Of a stretch of DNA of 36,872 nt, positions 16,262-24,803 are shown in pieces. Each line of letters starts with the position of its first letter. The first letter of the stretch is position 1. Source of the stretch: Kiloniellaceae bacterium (GTDB taxonomy: Bacteria; Pseudomonadota; Alphaproteobacteria; Kiloniellales; Kiloniellaceae); assembly GCA_021776195.1 (NCBI GenBank), contig JAJFGK010000057.1, positions 1 to 36,872 on the forward strand, in the 5' to 3' direction. Position numbers and translations under genes: made by a program. The notes under the pieces were generated by a model. The model saw nothing but the letters and a program-made list of their open reading frames with translations, searched no databases and was not told the DNA's origin.

Positions 16262-17157
16262 TGACGAGCGACGATTTGGCCGCGGGACAGGTCGCCCGGC
16301 TGTCTTGCTGGAGCGGACCGGTCGACCCCCGGCCCCTGGTGGGAACGTCCCCCGGCCGGCGCTTTCAGGTGACCGACGGCGGCGCGGCCTTCCAGGTGCG
16401 CCTGGGCGGCGATCTGCCGAGCCAGGGCATTCTGTTCGATAACCTGGTGGCGGCGGCCCGAGCCGCGGCGGCGATCGGCCTCGGTCCGGAGGTGGTCCAT
16501 CACGAACCCGGTGTTCTGGTGACCCGCGCCGTCGAGGGCCGGATCTTCGAGCCGGGCGACCTGAAGCTGCCGGGCTATCGGCGCGAGATCGTCGAGTTGA
16601 TCGCGACCTGTCACCGCGAGGGACAAAAGCAGCTTCGCGGCCCCGCGCTCATCTTTTGGCCGCCTCATGTCATCCGCGGTCTCGGCCGGGTTGTGATGGA
16701 GGGCGAGGGCGCCCATCGCGAAGGGCTGCCTGACCTGCTGGCAAAGTCCGACGCCATCGCCGCCGCCCTGGGGCCGGTCGATCCGGTCTTCGCGCACAAC
16801 GATCTCTTGACCGGCCACTTCGTCGACGACGGCGAGCGGCTCTGGCTGACCGACTGGGACCACGCCGCCTTCGGCGCGCCGCTCTTCGATCTCGCCAACC
16901 TTGCCGTCAAGAACGGCTTTGGCGGCGAGGACGAGGAGTGGCTGCTGGGCTATTACTTTCAGCGTATTCCCGACGCCCCCCTGTGGCGGCGCTACCGCGC
17001 CATGGCCTGCGCCGCCCTGCTGCTGAATGCGCTTCAGGGCATGGCGGCCGATCTCGAAAGCGGATCGGACCCCCAAAGCACCCCCGCCAGCGAAAGCCTG
17101 GCGCGTTTCGAGCGGGCCTACGAGGCCTTCGCCGGCATGATGGAGATTTCCCTATGA
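16258..17157 (+). CDS. Choline-kinase/APH-like phosphotransferase with altered catalytic loop
   Basis: A 299-residue member of the aminoglycoside phosphotransferase / choline kinase superfamily. The catalytic loop is FAHNDLLTGHFVDDG, with H180 and the catalytic D182. The metal-binding D199 lies in LTDWDHAAFGAPLFDLANL. The Brenner motif normally has Asn at the eighth position of HxDxxxxN; here it is H187. The nucleotide loop around residues 28-40 is also degenerate (LVGTSPGRRFQV). It may be an atypical kinase or a non-catalytic partner of the intact paralogue at 22044. The start overlaps the permease stop and the stop overlaps the flavoprotein start (ATGA), so it is tightly co-translated in the amine operon. 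Confidence 0.78.
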   Translation: MMTSDDLAAGQVARLSCWSGPVDPRPLVGTSPGRRFQVTDGGAAFQVRLGGDLPSQGILFDNLVAAARAAAAIGLGPEVVHHEPGVLVTRAVEGRIFEPGDLKLPGYRREIVELIATCHREGQKQLRGPALIFWPPHVIRGLGRVVMEGEGAHREGLPDLLAKSDAIAAALGPVDPVFAHNDLLTGHFVDDGERLWLTDWDHAAFGAPLFDLANLAVKNGFGGEDEEWLLGYYFQRIPDAPLWRRYRAMACAALLLNALQGMAADLESGSDPQSTPASESLARFERAYEAFAGMMEISL

Positions 17158-19598
17158 CCGCCTTTCCCACCCAGGCGCGCGCGGTCGTCATCGGCGGCGG
17201 TATCATCGGCTGTTCGACCGCCTATCACCTGGCCCGGAACGGCTGGTCCGATGTGGTGGTGCTGGAGCAGGCCAAGCTGACCAGCGGCTCGACCTGGCAC
17301 GCCGCCGGGCTGGTCGGCCAGTTGCGCAGCAGCGCCAACATCACCCAGCTCCTGAAGTACTCGGTCGAGCTCTACGACAAGCTAGGGGCCGAGACCGGCC
17401 AGGCGACCGGCTGGAAGCAGAACGGCGGACTGCGTCTCGCCTGCAACGCGGACCGCATGGTGGAGATCAAGCGCCAGGCCACCATGGCGCGCTCCTTCGG
17501 CCTGGAAATGGAGCTGTTGAGCCCCAAGGAGGCCCAGGACCTCTGGCCGGTGATGGACGTCTCGGATCTGGTCGGCGCCGCCTTCCTGCCGACCGACGGC
17601 CAGGCCAATCCCTCGGACATCACCCAGGCCCTGGCCAAGGGCGCGCGGCAAGGCGGGGTCAGGATCATCGAGGACTGCCGCATCGAGGCGGTCAGGCAGG
17701 CCGGCGGCCGGGTGACCGGGCTTTCGACCAGTCAGGGCGAAATCGCCTGCGAGGCGGTGATCAACTGCGCCGGGCAGTGGGCCCGGCAGGTCGGACAGCT
17801 CGCCGGGGTCAACGTGCCGCTGGTCTCGATGCAGCACTTCTACGTCGTGACCGACGCCATCCCGGGGGTGCCGCGCGAGCTGCCGACCCTGCGCGACCCC
17901 GACCGCCGGATCTATTTCAAGGAAGAGGTCGGCGGCCTGGTCTTCGGCGGTTACGAGCCGAACCCCAAGCCCTGGGCCGAGACCGGCGTGCCTCAGGACT
18001 TTGCCTTTTCGCTGCTCGACTTCGACACCGAGCACTTCGAACAACACATGGAACAGGGCCTCGAGCGCTGCCCGCTGCTTGGCGAGGCCGGCATCAAGCA
18101 AATGATCTGCGGCCCGGAGTCCTTCACCCCGGACGGCAACTTTATCCTCGGCGAGGCGCCGGAACTCGACGGGTTCTTCGTTGGCGCCGGTTTCAACGCC
18201 TTCGGTATCGCCAGCGCCGGCGGCGCCGGGCGGGCGCTGGCCGAGTGGGTGGTCGGCGGCGAGCCCTCGATGGACCTCTGGCCGGTCGATATCCGCCGCT
18301 TCGGGCGGCCGCACCTGAGCGACGACTGGACCCGGGCGCGCACCCTGGAACTCTGCGCCAAGCACTACACCATGGCCTGGCCGGGCGAGGAGCATCTCTC
18401 GGCCCGCCCGGAACGGGTCTCGCCGCTCTACGGGCCGCTGAAGGATCAGGGCGCGGTCTTCGGCGAGAAGCTCGGCTGGGAACGGCCCAACTGGTTTGCC
18501 CGTGCCGGCGAGGCGGCCCGGGATGTCTACTCCTTCGGCCGGCCCAACTGGTTCGAGGCCCTGGGCGAGGAGCACCAGGCGGCGCGCGAGGCCGTGGTGC
18601 TGATCGACCAGTCCTCCTTTGCCAAGTTCGCGCTGGTCGGATCGGGCGCGCAGGGTGCGCTCGACTGGATCTGCGCCAACCGGGTCGACAAGCCGGTTGG
18701 CGGCCTGACCTATACGCAAATGCTGAACAGCCGCGGCGGGATCGAATGCGATGTGACGGTGGCGCGGATCGCCGAGGACCACTTCTACATCGTGACCGGG
18801 ACCGGCTTTGCGACCCACGACTTCGCGCACATCCGGCGTGCCGTTCCGGATGGCTGCCAGGCGCTGCTCAGCGATGTCACCTCGGGCTTTGCCACGCTCT
18901 CGGTGATGGGCCCCAAGGCCCGCGACCTGCTGTCGCGGGTCACACGGGCCGATCTATCGAACGAGGCCTTTGCTTTCGGGACCTGGCAACCGATCGACAT
19001 CGGCGGCGCGCCGGCGCGGGCCCTGCGGATCACCTATGTGGGCGAACTGGGGTGGGAACTGCACATCCCCACGGAGCACGCCCTGGCGGTCTTCCAGCGC
19101 CTGCGGGCGGCGGGCGAGGGGCTGGGCCTGCGCCTGGCCGGCTACCGCGCCATCGAGAGCCTGCGCCTGGAGAAGGGCTACCGGGCTTGGGGCAGCGACA
19201 TCAATCCCGACTTCACGCCGCTGGAGGCCGGCATGGCCTGGGCCGTGAAACTGAAAACCAACACCGCCTTCCTGGGGCGCGGCGCCCTGACCGCCCAGGC
19301 CGCCGCCCCCTTGCAGCGCCGCCTCGCCTGTTTCACCGTCGACGACCCGGCGGTCACCCTGTTGGGGCGCGAGACGATTTACCGCGACGGCCAGCGGGTC
19401 GGCTGGCTGGCCAGCGCCGGCTGGGGCTACACTTTGGCCAAGAACATCGGCTATGGCTACGTGCGCCGGGCCGAGGGCGTGGCCGACGACTATCTCTATG
19501 GCGGCAGCTACGAGCTGGAGGTCGCGACCGAGCGGGTGCCCTGCCGTATTGAGCGCGAGACGCTCTACGATCCGAAGAATTTGCGGGTGAGGGCATGA
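17154..19598 (+). CDS. Dimethylglycine/sarcosine dehydrogenase-like flavoprotein, copy 1
   Basis: An 814-residue two-part enzyme. The N-terminal FAD domain begins VVIGGGIIGCSTAYHLARNG. STWHAAGLVGQLR contains H49, at the position of the histidine that carries covalent FAD in dimethylglycine dehydrogenase. The C-terminal half (about residues 430-810) is a GcvT-like tetrahydrofolate-binding module with LIDQSSFAKFALVG, GGIECDVTV, YVGELGWELHIP and ESLRLEKGYRAWGSDI. Family members oxidatively demethylate N-methyl amines and pass the methyl carbon to folate or release formaldehyde. The frame is open upstream, but the ATG at 17154 overlaps the kinase stop and is the natural start. A close paralogue follows after one base. 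The substrate is not determined. Confidence 0.88.
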   Translation: MTAFPTQARAVVIGGGIIGCSTAYHLARNGWSDVVVLEQAKLTSGSTWHAAGLVGQLRSSANITQLLKYSVELYDKLGAETGQATGWKQNGGLRLACNADRMVEIKRQATMARSFGLEMELLSPKEAQDLWPVMDVSDLVGAAFLPTDGQANPSDITQALAKGARQGGVRIIEDCRIEAVRQAGGRVTGLSTSQGEIACEAVINCAGQWARQVGQLAGVNVPLVSMQHFYVVTDAIPGVPRELPTLRDPDRRIYFKEEVGGLVFGGYEPNPKPWAETGVPQDFAFSLLDFDTEHFEQHMEQGLERCPLLGEAGIKQMICGPESFTPDGNFILGEAPELDGFFVGAGFNAFGIASAGGAGRALAEWVVGGEPSMDLWPVDIRRFGRPHLSDDWTRARTLELCAKHYTMAWPGEEHLSARPERVSPLYGPLKDQGAVFGEKLGWERPNWFARAGEAARDVYSFGRPNWFEALGEEHQAAREAVVLIDQSSFAKFALVGSGAQGALDWICANRVDKPVGGLTYTQMLNSRGGIECDVTVARIAEDHFYIVTGTGFATHDFAHIRRAVPDGCQALLSDVTSGFATLSVMGPKARDLLSRVTRADLSNEAFAFGTWQPIDIGGAPARALRITYVGELGWELHIPTEHALAVFQRLRAAGEGLGLRLAGYRAIESLRLEKGYRAWGSDINPDFTPLEAGMAWAVKLKTNTAFLGRGALTAQAAAPLQRRLACFTVDDPAVTLLGRETIYRDGQRVGWLASAGWGYTLAKNIGYGYVRRAEGVADDYLYGGSYELEVATERVPCRIERETLYDPKNLRVRA

Positions 19599-19599
19599 C

Positions 19600-22026
19600 A
19601 TGAGCGATTCCGCGTCCGACTTCGCATTCGCCGAGATCGTCATCATCGGCGGCGGTGCCGTCGGCTGCTCGATCGCCTATCACCTGGCCCAGATGGGCAA
19701 GCGCGATGTCCTGCTGCTGGAAAAGGCCCAACTCACCCACGGCTCGACCTGGCACGCGGCCGGTCTGGTCGGCCAACTGCGCGGCAAGCAGAGCCTGACC
19801 CGCATGATGCAGTACTCCGCCGACCTCTATGGCCGGCTGGAAGCCGAGACCGGACAGGCGACCGACTGGCATCCGGTCGGCAGCCTGCGCCTCGCCAGCT
19901 CCGAGGACCGCTGGCTGGAGATTCAGCGCACCGCCACCACGGCGCGGTCCTTCGGTTTCGAACTGCATCTGGTCTCGGCCTCGGAGGCGCGCCAGCTCTT
20001 TCCCTTCATCGATACCGAGGGGGTGATCGGCGCCGCCTTCATTCCCTCCGACGGCTATGTCGATCCGACCAGCCTGACCCAGGCCTATGCCAAGGGCGCG
20101 CGTCAGGGCGGGGTGCGGATCGAGGAGGGGGTGCTGGTCACCGGCTTCGAGAGCCGTGACCGGCGGGTGGTGGCGCTGGAGACCGACAAGGGCCGGGTGG
20201 TCTGCGAACAGGTGATCAACGCGGCTGGCATGTGGGCCCGTCAGATCGGCGCCCTGGCCGGTGTCTCGGTGCCGGCGGGAACGGTGGAACATCAGTACAT
20301 CGTGACCGAAAAGCACGCAGATATCGCCGCCGGTCTGCCGACCCTGCGCGACCCCGACAAGAACTTCTATCTGAAGCCCGAGGCCGGGTCCTTCGCGATC
20401 GGCGGCTGGGAGGACGATACGCTGCCGTTCGGTATAGAGGGCATCGATTTCGATTTCGGCCGGACGCTGTTCCCCGAGAACCTGGAGCGCTTCGAGCAGA
20501 TCCTGCTGCCGACCGCCGAGCGTCTGCCGATTCTGAACGAGCTGGGCATCCGCCAGACCATCAACGGGCCGATCCCGGTTTCGCCCGATGGCGAGCCGGT
20601 CATGGGCCTGGCCCCGGAACGCGACAACTTCTGGGTCGCCTGCGGCTTTACCGCCGGGATCGCCGCCTCGGGCGGGGCAGGCCGGGCGATGGCTGAGTGG
20701 CTGGTCGAGGGCGCGCCCTCCTTTGACCTCTGGTCCTTCGATCTGCGCCGCTTTGGCAAGCACCATGCCAGCCCCGGGTACCTGCACGAGCGCGCGGTGG
20801 AGAGCTACGGCCGCTATTACAAGATCCACTGGCCCCTGGACGAAAGCCAGGTCGGCCGCGGTCTGCGGCGCTCGCCGCTGCACGGGACCCTGGCCGCGGC
20901 GGGCGCCGTCCATGGCACCAAGTTCGGCTGGGAGCGGCCCAACTGGTTCACCCGGCCGGGCGAGGCGGGGCGGGACCTGCCGACCTTCGGGCGGCCGAAC
21001 TGCTTTGCCGCGGTGGCGGCCGAGGCCCAGACCGTGCGCAGCGCCGTCGGCCTGATCGACCAGAGTTCCTTCGCCAAGCTGCGCCTGACCGGCCCGGGGG
21101 CGCTGGCGGCGCTGGAGCGCCTCGCGGTCTCGCGGATCGACAAGCCGGTGGGCGCGGCGATCTACACCCAGATGCTCAATCCGGCCGGTGGCATCGAATG
21201 CGACCTGACCATCTGCCGGCGCGGCCCGGAAGACTTTCTGATCGTCACCGGGTCGGGTTTTGGCGTCCACGACGGCGACTGGATCGCGCGCCACCTGCCA
21301 GACGATGGCAGCGCCAGGTTGGAGGAGGTGACCGCCGCCAGCGCCGTCATCAACATCTGCGGCCCGCAATCCCGGGCGGTGCTCGGCGCGGTCACCGACG
21401 CGGCGTTGGACAGCGAGGCCTTCCCTTTTGCCGCCTGTCGCGAGATCGCCATCGGGCCGGCGCCGGTGCTGGCGATCCGCCTGGGCTATGTCGGCGAGCT
21501 CGGCTGGGAGCTCCATATCCCGCCGGACATGACAGCCTTCGTCTACCAGGCCCTGATGGCGGCGGGCGCGGCCCACAAGATCGCCAACGTCGGCTACCGC
21601 GCGGTCGAGTCTCTGCGCCTGGAAAAGGGCTACCTCTACTGGTCCAGCGACATCACGCCCAAGACCGATCCGCTATCGGCCGGGCTGGGCGCCCGGATCG
21701 CCTGGTCCAAGGAGGATTTCATCGGCCGCGACGCGCTGCTGCGCCGGCGCGAGGAGGGCGCGAAAACGCGGCTGTCGGTCTTTACCCTCGAAGAGGAAGT
21801 CCAGGTCTTCGGCAACGAGCCGGTCTTGTGCGACGGCGAGGTGATCGCGGTGACTACCTCGGGCGGCTACGGTCACACCCTGGCCAAGCCAATCGTCTAT
21901 GCCTATCTGCCAATGGGTTTGGGAGCGCGAGACGACTTCGAGGTCGAGGCCTTCGGCCGGCGGGTCGCCGCCATCCGCCACGAGGGCCCGCTCTACGATC
22001 CGGATAATGAGCGCCTGAAGGCCTAG
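19600..22026 (+). CDS. Dimethylglycine/sarcosine dehydrogenase-like flavoprotein, copy 2
   Basis: An 808-residue paralogue of the preceding gene with the same architecture. It shows EIVIIGGGAVGCSIAYHLAQMG, STWHAAGLVGQLRG with H52 at the covalent-FAD position, and a GcvT-like C-terminal half (LIDQSSFAKLRLTG, GGIECDLTI, YVGELGWELHIP, ESLRLEKGYLYWSSDI). Shared blocks such as FGWERPNWFTRPGEAGRD show common descent. Many other segments differ, so the two copies have probably specialised, perhaps acting on successive demethylation steps or forming a heteromer. The start is the ATG at 19600, one base after the stop of copy 1. The second kinase follows after a short gap. Confidence 0.88.
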   Translation: MSDSASDFAFAEIVIIGGGAVGCSIAYHLAQMGKRDVLLLEKAQLTHGSTWHAAGLVGQLRGKQSLTRMMQYSADLYGRLEAETGQATDWHPVGSLRLASSEDRWLEIQRTATTARSFGFELHLVSASEARQLFPFIDTEGVIGAAFIPSDGYVDPTSLTQAYAKGARQGGVRIEEGVLVTGFESRDRRVVALETDKGRVVCEQVINAAGMWARQIGALAGVSVPAGTVEHQYIVTEKHADIAAGLPTLRDPDKNFYLKPEAGSFAIGGWEDDTLPFGIEGIDFDFGRTLFPENLERFEQILLPTAERLPILNELGIRQTINGPIPVSPDGEPVMGLAPERDNFWVACGFTAGIAASGGAGRAMAEWLVEGAPSFDLWSFDLRRFGKHHASPGYLHERAVESYGRYYKIHWPLDESQVGRGLRRSPLHGTLAAAGAVHGTKFGWERPNWFTRPGEAGRDLPTFGRPNCFAAVAAEAQTVRSAVGLIDQSSFAKLRLTGPGALAALERLAVSRIDKPVGAAIYTQMLNPAGGIECDLTICRRGPEDFLIVTGSGFGVHDGDWIARHLPDDGSARLEEVTAASAVINICGPQSRAVLGAVTDAALDSEAFPFAACREIAIGPAPVLAIRLGYVGELGWELHIPPDMTAFVYQALMAAGAAHKIANVGYRAVESLRLEKGYLYWSSDITPKTDPLSAGLGARIAWSKEDFIGRDALLRRREEGAKTRLSVFTLEEEVQVFGNEPVLCDGEVIAVTTSGGYGHTLAKPIVYAYLPMGLGARDDFEVEAFGRRVAAIRHEGPLYDPDNERLKA

Positions 22027-22043
22027 TAAGGGAGGGAAGAGAC

Positions 22044-22961
22044 ATGCTGGAAGACCAGGTCGCGGCCGCGTTGCGGCGCATTCCCCTCTACCAGGACATG
22101 GACCTGGCGGGCGTCACCGCCGAGCGTCTGGGCGGGCTGACCAATCTCGTCTACCGGGTCCGGTCGCCACGCGGCCTCGACTGCCTGCGCATCGCCGGTG
22201 CCGGCACCGAGGAATACCTCGCCCGCGCGGTCGAGGGGCACAACGCCCAGCTCGCGGCGACGGCGGGGGTCAGCCCCGAAGTCCTCTTCTTCGACCCCGC
22301 CGACGGCCTGATGCTGACCACCTACATCGACGGCTTCGAGACCATGACGCCGGAGACTTTCCCGACCAAGCCGGGCGCGGCGACCCGCGCGGCCCTGGCC
22401 TTCAAGACCCTCCATGGCAGCGGCGAGACCTTCCGGTTCCGTTTCGAGGTCTTCGCCATGATCGACGACTACCTGAAGGTCCTGGATGGCAAGTCGGGGG
22501 TTCTGCTTCCCGCGGGCTACCATGAGGTTGTGAAGCAGGCCGAGGGCCTGCGCGACGCCTTGAACCGCGATCCCGTCGCGCTGGCGCCCTGCCACTGCGA
22601 TCCGCTTTGCGAGAACTTCCTCGACGACGGCCAGCGCATGTGGATCGTCGATTGGGAGTATTCCGGGATGAACGATCCCTTCTGGGATCTCGGCGACCTT
22701 TCAGTGGAGGCCGGCTTCGGGCCCGACCAGGACCGCGAGATGATGGCCGCCTACTGCGGCGGCGCCGCGCCGGCGGCGCTCTTTGGGCGCATGGTTATCT
22801 ACAAGGCGCTCTGCGATCTGCTCTGGACCCTCTGGGGCCTGATCCAGCACGCCAACGACAACCCGGTCGACGACTTCTGGGCCTACGCCACCGGCCGTTT
22901 CGCGCGCTGCCAGCGTCTCATGGCCGACCCCGCCTTCGCGGGGCACGTCGCGGCGGTTTAA
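22044..22961 (+). CDS. Choline/ethanolamine-kinase-like phosphotransferase (intact motifs)
   Basis: A 305-residue kinase with a good GGGAGGGAAG ribosome-binding site. The nucleotide loop is LGGLTNLVYRV (about residues 29-39), followed by CLRIAGAGTEEYLAR. The catalytic loop CHCDPLCENF has H184, catalytic D186 and metal-ligand N191. D203 lies in IVDWEYSGMNDPFWDLGDLS. These are the hallmarks of bacterial choline-kinase-like enzymes such as the LicA type, which phosphorylate choline or related amino-alcohols with ATP. As the last gene of the amine operon it may phosphorylate an imported hydroxylated amine. That substrate is an inference. The first-copy homologue at 16258 lacks the Asn. Confidence 0.85.
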   Translation: MLEDQVAAALRRIPLYQDMDLAGVTAERLGGLTNLVYRVRSPRGLDCLRIAGAGTEEYLARAVEGHNAQLAATAGVSPEVLFFDPADGLMLTTYIDGFETMTPETFPTKPGAATRAALAFKTLHGSGETFRFRFEVFAMIDDYLKVLDGKSGVLLPAGYHEVVKQAEGLRDALNRDPVALAPCHCDPLCENFLDDGQRMWIVDWEYSGMNDPFWDLGDLSVEAGFGPDQDREMMAAYCGGAAPAALFGRMVIYKALCDLLWTLWGLIQHANDNPVDDFWAYATGRFARCQRLMADPAFAGHVAAV

Positions 22962-23261
22962 TGCGATCTTGGCGTCCGTGGAAGGCCGGATAATCGGGGC
23001 TGACCGGAAGCGGGGCTTGGGGGTTTTCGCGGAGCGTCGGGAGACCGCTTGTGCCGTGCATTGAAATGCGCGTTGCATCGGCTCCATCTGGGGTCTAGAC
23101 AAACTCGCTATCGCGCGGGCCGTGCGCCACGCAAGACTTGCCCTAAAGGCGTCGCCAGTGGCCGCGAGGCGGGCAGGGGTCGGCAGGCAGGTATCGTCCT
23201 GGGACCGACCCGTTTCATCCGTTCTCAATGCCATCCGCGCGAGAATGATCTGGAGGAATGA
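22962..23261. other. 300-base intergenic region after the amine operon
   Basis: No credible gene is seen; the only open frames are arginine-rich with no ribosome-binding site. No strong terminator hairpin with a T-run is apparent after the kinase. The 3' part must contain the promoter and the GGAGG leader of the DksA-like gene at 23262. I could not pick a convincing -35/-10 pair. Confidence 0.5.
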
Positions 23262-23576
23262 ATGAGCGACATTATGAAGATCAAGGCTGGACTGGAAGAA
23301 AAGCTCCGTGAGCTGACCGCGCGGGCCGAGGATATCGATGATGACCTGAGAGAGCCCCCGGATGACGATTGGGCGGAGAATGCCGTCGAATCGGAGAGCG
23401 ACGAGGTGTTGGAGAGCATTGGCAGCGTGGCTCTGGTGGAAATTCGGAGCATAAAAGCGGCACTGTCCAAGATCGACGCCGGGACCTATGGAATCTGTGC
23501 CAGCTGCAACAAGAAGATCGACGCGAAAAGGTTGGAGGCCCTACCCTACGCGACAAAATGCATCAAGTGCGCGTAG
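23262..23576 (+). CDS. Short DksA/TraR-family C4 zinc-finger protein
   Basis: A 104-residue protein with a GGAGG site upstream. An N-terminal coiled-coil hairpin (about residues 5-70) carries an acidic DDDWAEN/ESESDEVLE segment. A Cys4 zinc finger follows with C79, C82, C100 and C103 (CX2CX17CX2C, GICASCNKKI and KCIKC). This is the TraR/DksA layout, whose members insert into the RNA polymerase secondary channel and alter promoter response. It is shorter than true DksA (about 150 residues) and closer in size to TraR and DksA-like accessory proteins. It is followed after 18 bases by a gene of unknown function, probably co-transcribed. Confidence 0.88.
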   Translation: MSDIMKIKAGLEEKLRELTARAEDIDDDLREPPDDDWAENAVESESDEVLESIGSVALVEIRSIKAALSKIDAGTYGICASCNKKIDAKRLEALPYATKCIKCA

Positions 23577-23594
23577 AAGAAAATCCAACGTGCC

Positions 23595-24305
23595 ATGACC
23601 AGCAGGTTTGGTGTTGAGGTTCTCAGCTTCTCGAACATTCTGGAGATTGATGGCGCGCGGACAGAGAAAGACTTCGCGGTCCTGCTCGAGGCTATGGAGT
23701 ACGGCGACCAGTCGGGACTGAACGGCGCCGAACTACGTGAGATGTGTCTCCTGTCGCTGCAGGGCCTCAAGCCCGTGGACGCCGCCTATCTGGTGCTCAA
23801 GCACGACATGGGCGACGTTCTTCGAGACGGACAGATTCGCAACCTAGCTAGCGAAATGCTGGATGAAAAGCTCTGGGAGGAGTACGCAAACTCTTCGCTC
23901 CACGAACGCCTGTTCAATACCGGAAGCCTCCTCTACGCGGCATTTCCGCAATCTTTTCCGGAGCCCGACGCGGTTCGCGTCGTGCTCCAGGTCAAAACCG
24001 TCAGCACCGCTGCGACGGCGCTCCTGATCCCGGCGCCCCATGAGTCCCTTCTGGTGCGACTGCTTGCCGATGGCATGGACGGTCATGCGGCGCTGCACCG
24101 CCTATTCGGCGACGAACTCGGAGGGAAGTCGTTTCCCACTGCCGACGAGATCGTCTGGATCGTGCGCGCGGAGCCGATTGACGAAGTCACCGCGAAGCTC
24201 GAGGTCATAAGTTCCGGCTATTGGCTGGATGCCCTGAACCGCACCGACTTTTACGAGTCTTCGGCCTATGCCGACGAAACCCGGCCACCTCGGCCACCTC
24301 ATTAA
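23595..24305 (+). CDS. Hypothetical protein downstream of the DksA-like gene
   Basis: A 236-residue soluble protein, with no signal peptide or membrane segment. It starts MTSRFGVEVLSFSNILEIDG at the ATG at 23595 with a weak ribosome-binding site. The first 130 residues are mostly helical and acidic (LLEAMEYGDQ, LREMCLLSLQGLKPVDAAYLVL). The C-terminal half alternates strands and helices (VLQVKTVSTAATALLIP, EIVWIVRAEPIDEVTAKLEVIS). Codon usage is slightly less GC-biased than in the neighbours. I do not recognise the family. Its position 18 bases after the DksA-like gene suggests co-expression. Confidence 0.65.
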   Translation: MTSRFGVEVLSFSNILEIDGARTEKDFAVLLEAMEYGDQSGLNGAELREMCLLSLQGLKPVDAAYLVLKHDMGDVLRDGQIRNLASEMLDEKLWEEYANSSLHERLFNTGSLLYAAFPQSFPEPDAVRVVLQVKTVSTAATALLIPAPHESLLVRLLADGMDGHAALHRLFGDELGGKSFPTADEIVWIVRAEPIDEVTAKLEVISSGYWLDALNRTDFYESSAYADETRPPRPPH

Positions 24306-24386
24306 ACCATGAGTAGGAAGCCGGCGGGTCACAAGGCCTGGGCGGCATGGGAAGCGCCGAATAGCGACCGCAAACGCGCCGCCGGT

Positions 24387-24773
24387 TCAGTCGGGAGCGG
24401 TCTCGGCGGGAATAATCTCCCTTTCCTCCGCCACCCAGATCGGCGAGCAGGTCAGATCGATGAAACGCTCTTCATCGTCCCTCAACTCTCGACTCGCGGC
24501 CCGGGCCCGTGGGTCACGGCCAAGACCCTCGAGCGCTTCACGGTTTTCGTACCAGATCTCGGCGATCCCATCGTAGGGCTCTGGTGAGCCACGGAACTGG
24601 CGGAGACGTTCGCTCAAGGTCCCGTTGTCGGTGTAGACCTGCACATAGCGCAGAATGCGGAGTGTTCTGCGATGTTTCTGGACCAGGGGCGCGTGGACCT
24701 TGAGCCAATGGTTCTGAAACTCGGCTACGCTGCTGGCCGGTCTTCGGCGCAGGCAAAAGACTACCTTGATCAT
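24387..24773 (-). CDS. EthD-domain protein (dimeric alpha-beta barrel)
   Basis: A 128-residue protein starting MIKVVFCLRRRPASSVAEFQ. It follows the EthD/ferredoxin-like dimeric barrel pattern: an initial strand, a helix with FQNHWLKVHAPLV, then LRILRYVQVY and a YDGIAEIWYENREAL segment. EthD-type proteins occur in degradation clusters and often have a small accessory or dehydratase-like role. The ribosome-binding site AGGAAAA lies upstream on the minus strand. It follows the enoyl-CoA hydratase gene by 30 bases, so the two form an operon whose pathway is not identified. Confidence 0.8.
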   Translation of the reverse strand: MIKVVFCLRRRPASSVAEFQNHWLKVHAPLVQKHRRTLRILRYVQVYTDNGTLSERLRQFRGSPEPYDGIAEIWYENREALEGLGRDPRARAASRELRDDEERFIDLTCSPIWVAEEREIIPAETAPD

Positions 24774-24803
24774 GGGATTTTCCTGGTTTTCGGCTGAGTT
24801 GAT

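Noticed and set aside
19354..21576. 740-codon minus-strand frame opposite the tandem flavoproteins
   Set aside because: Antisense to conserved DMGDH-like genes, low-complexity composition, no recognisable motif or ribosome-binding site.
23049..23261. 70-codon frame before the DksA-like gene
   Set aside because: Arg-rich translation, no ribosome-binding site and coding-unlike codon use; it is treated as intergenic.
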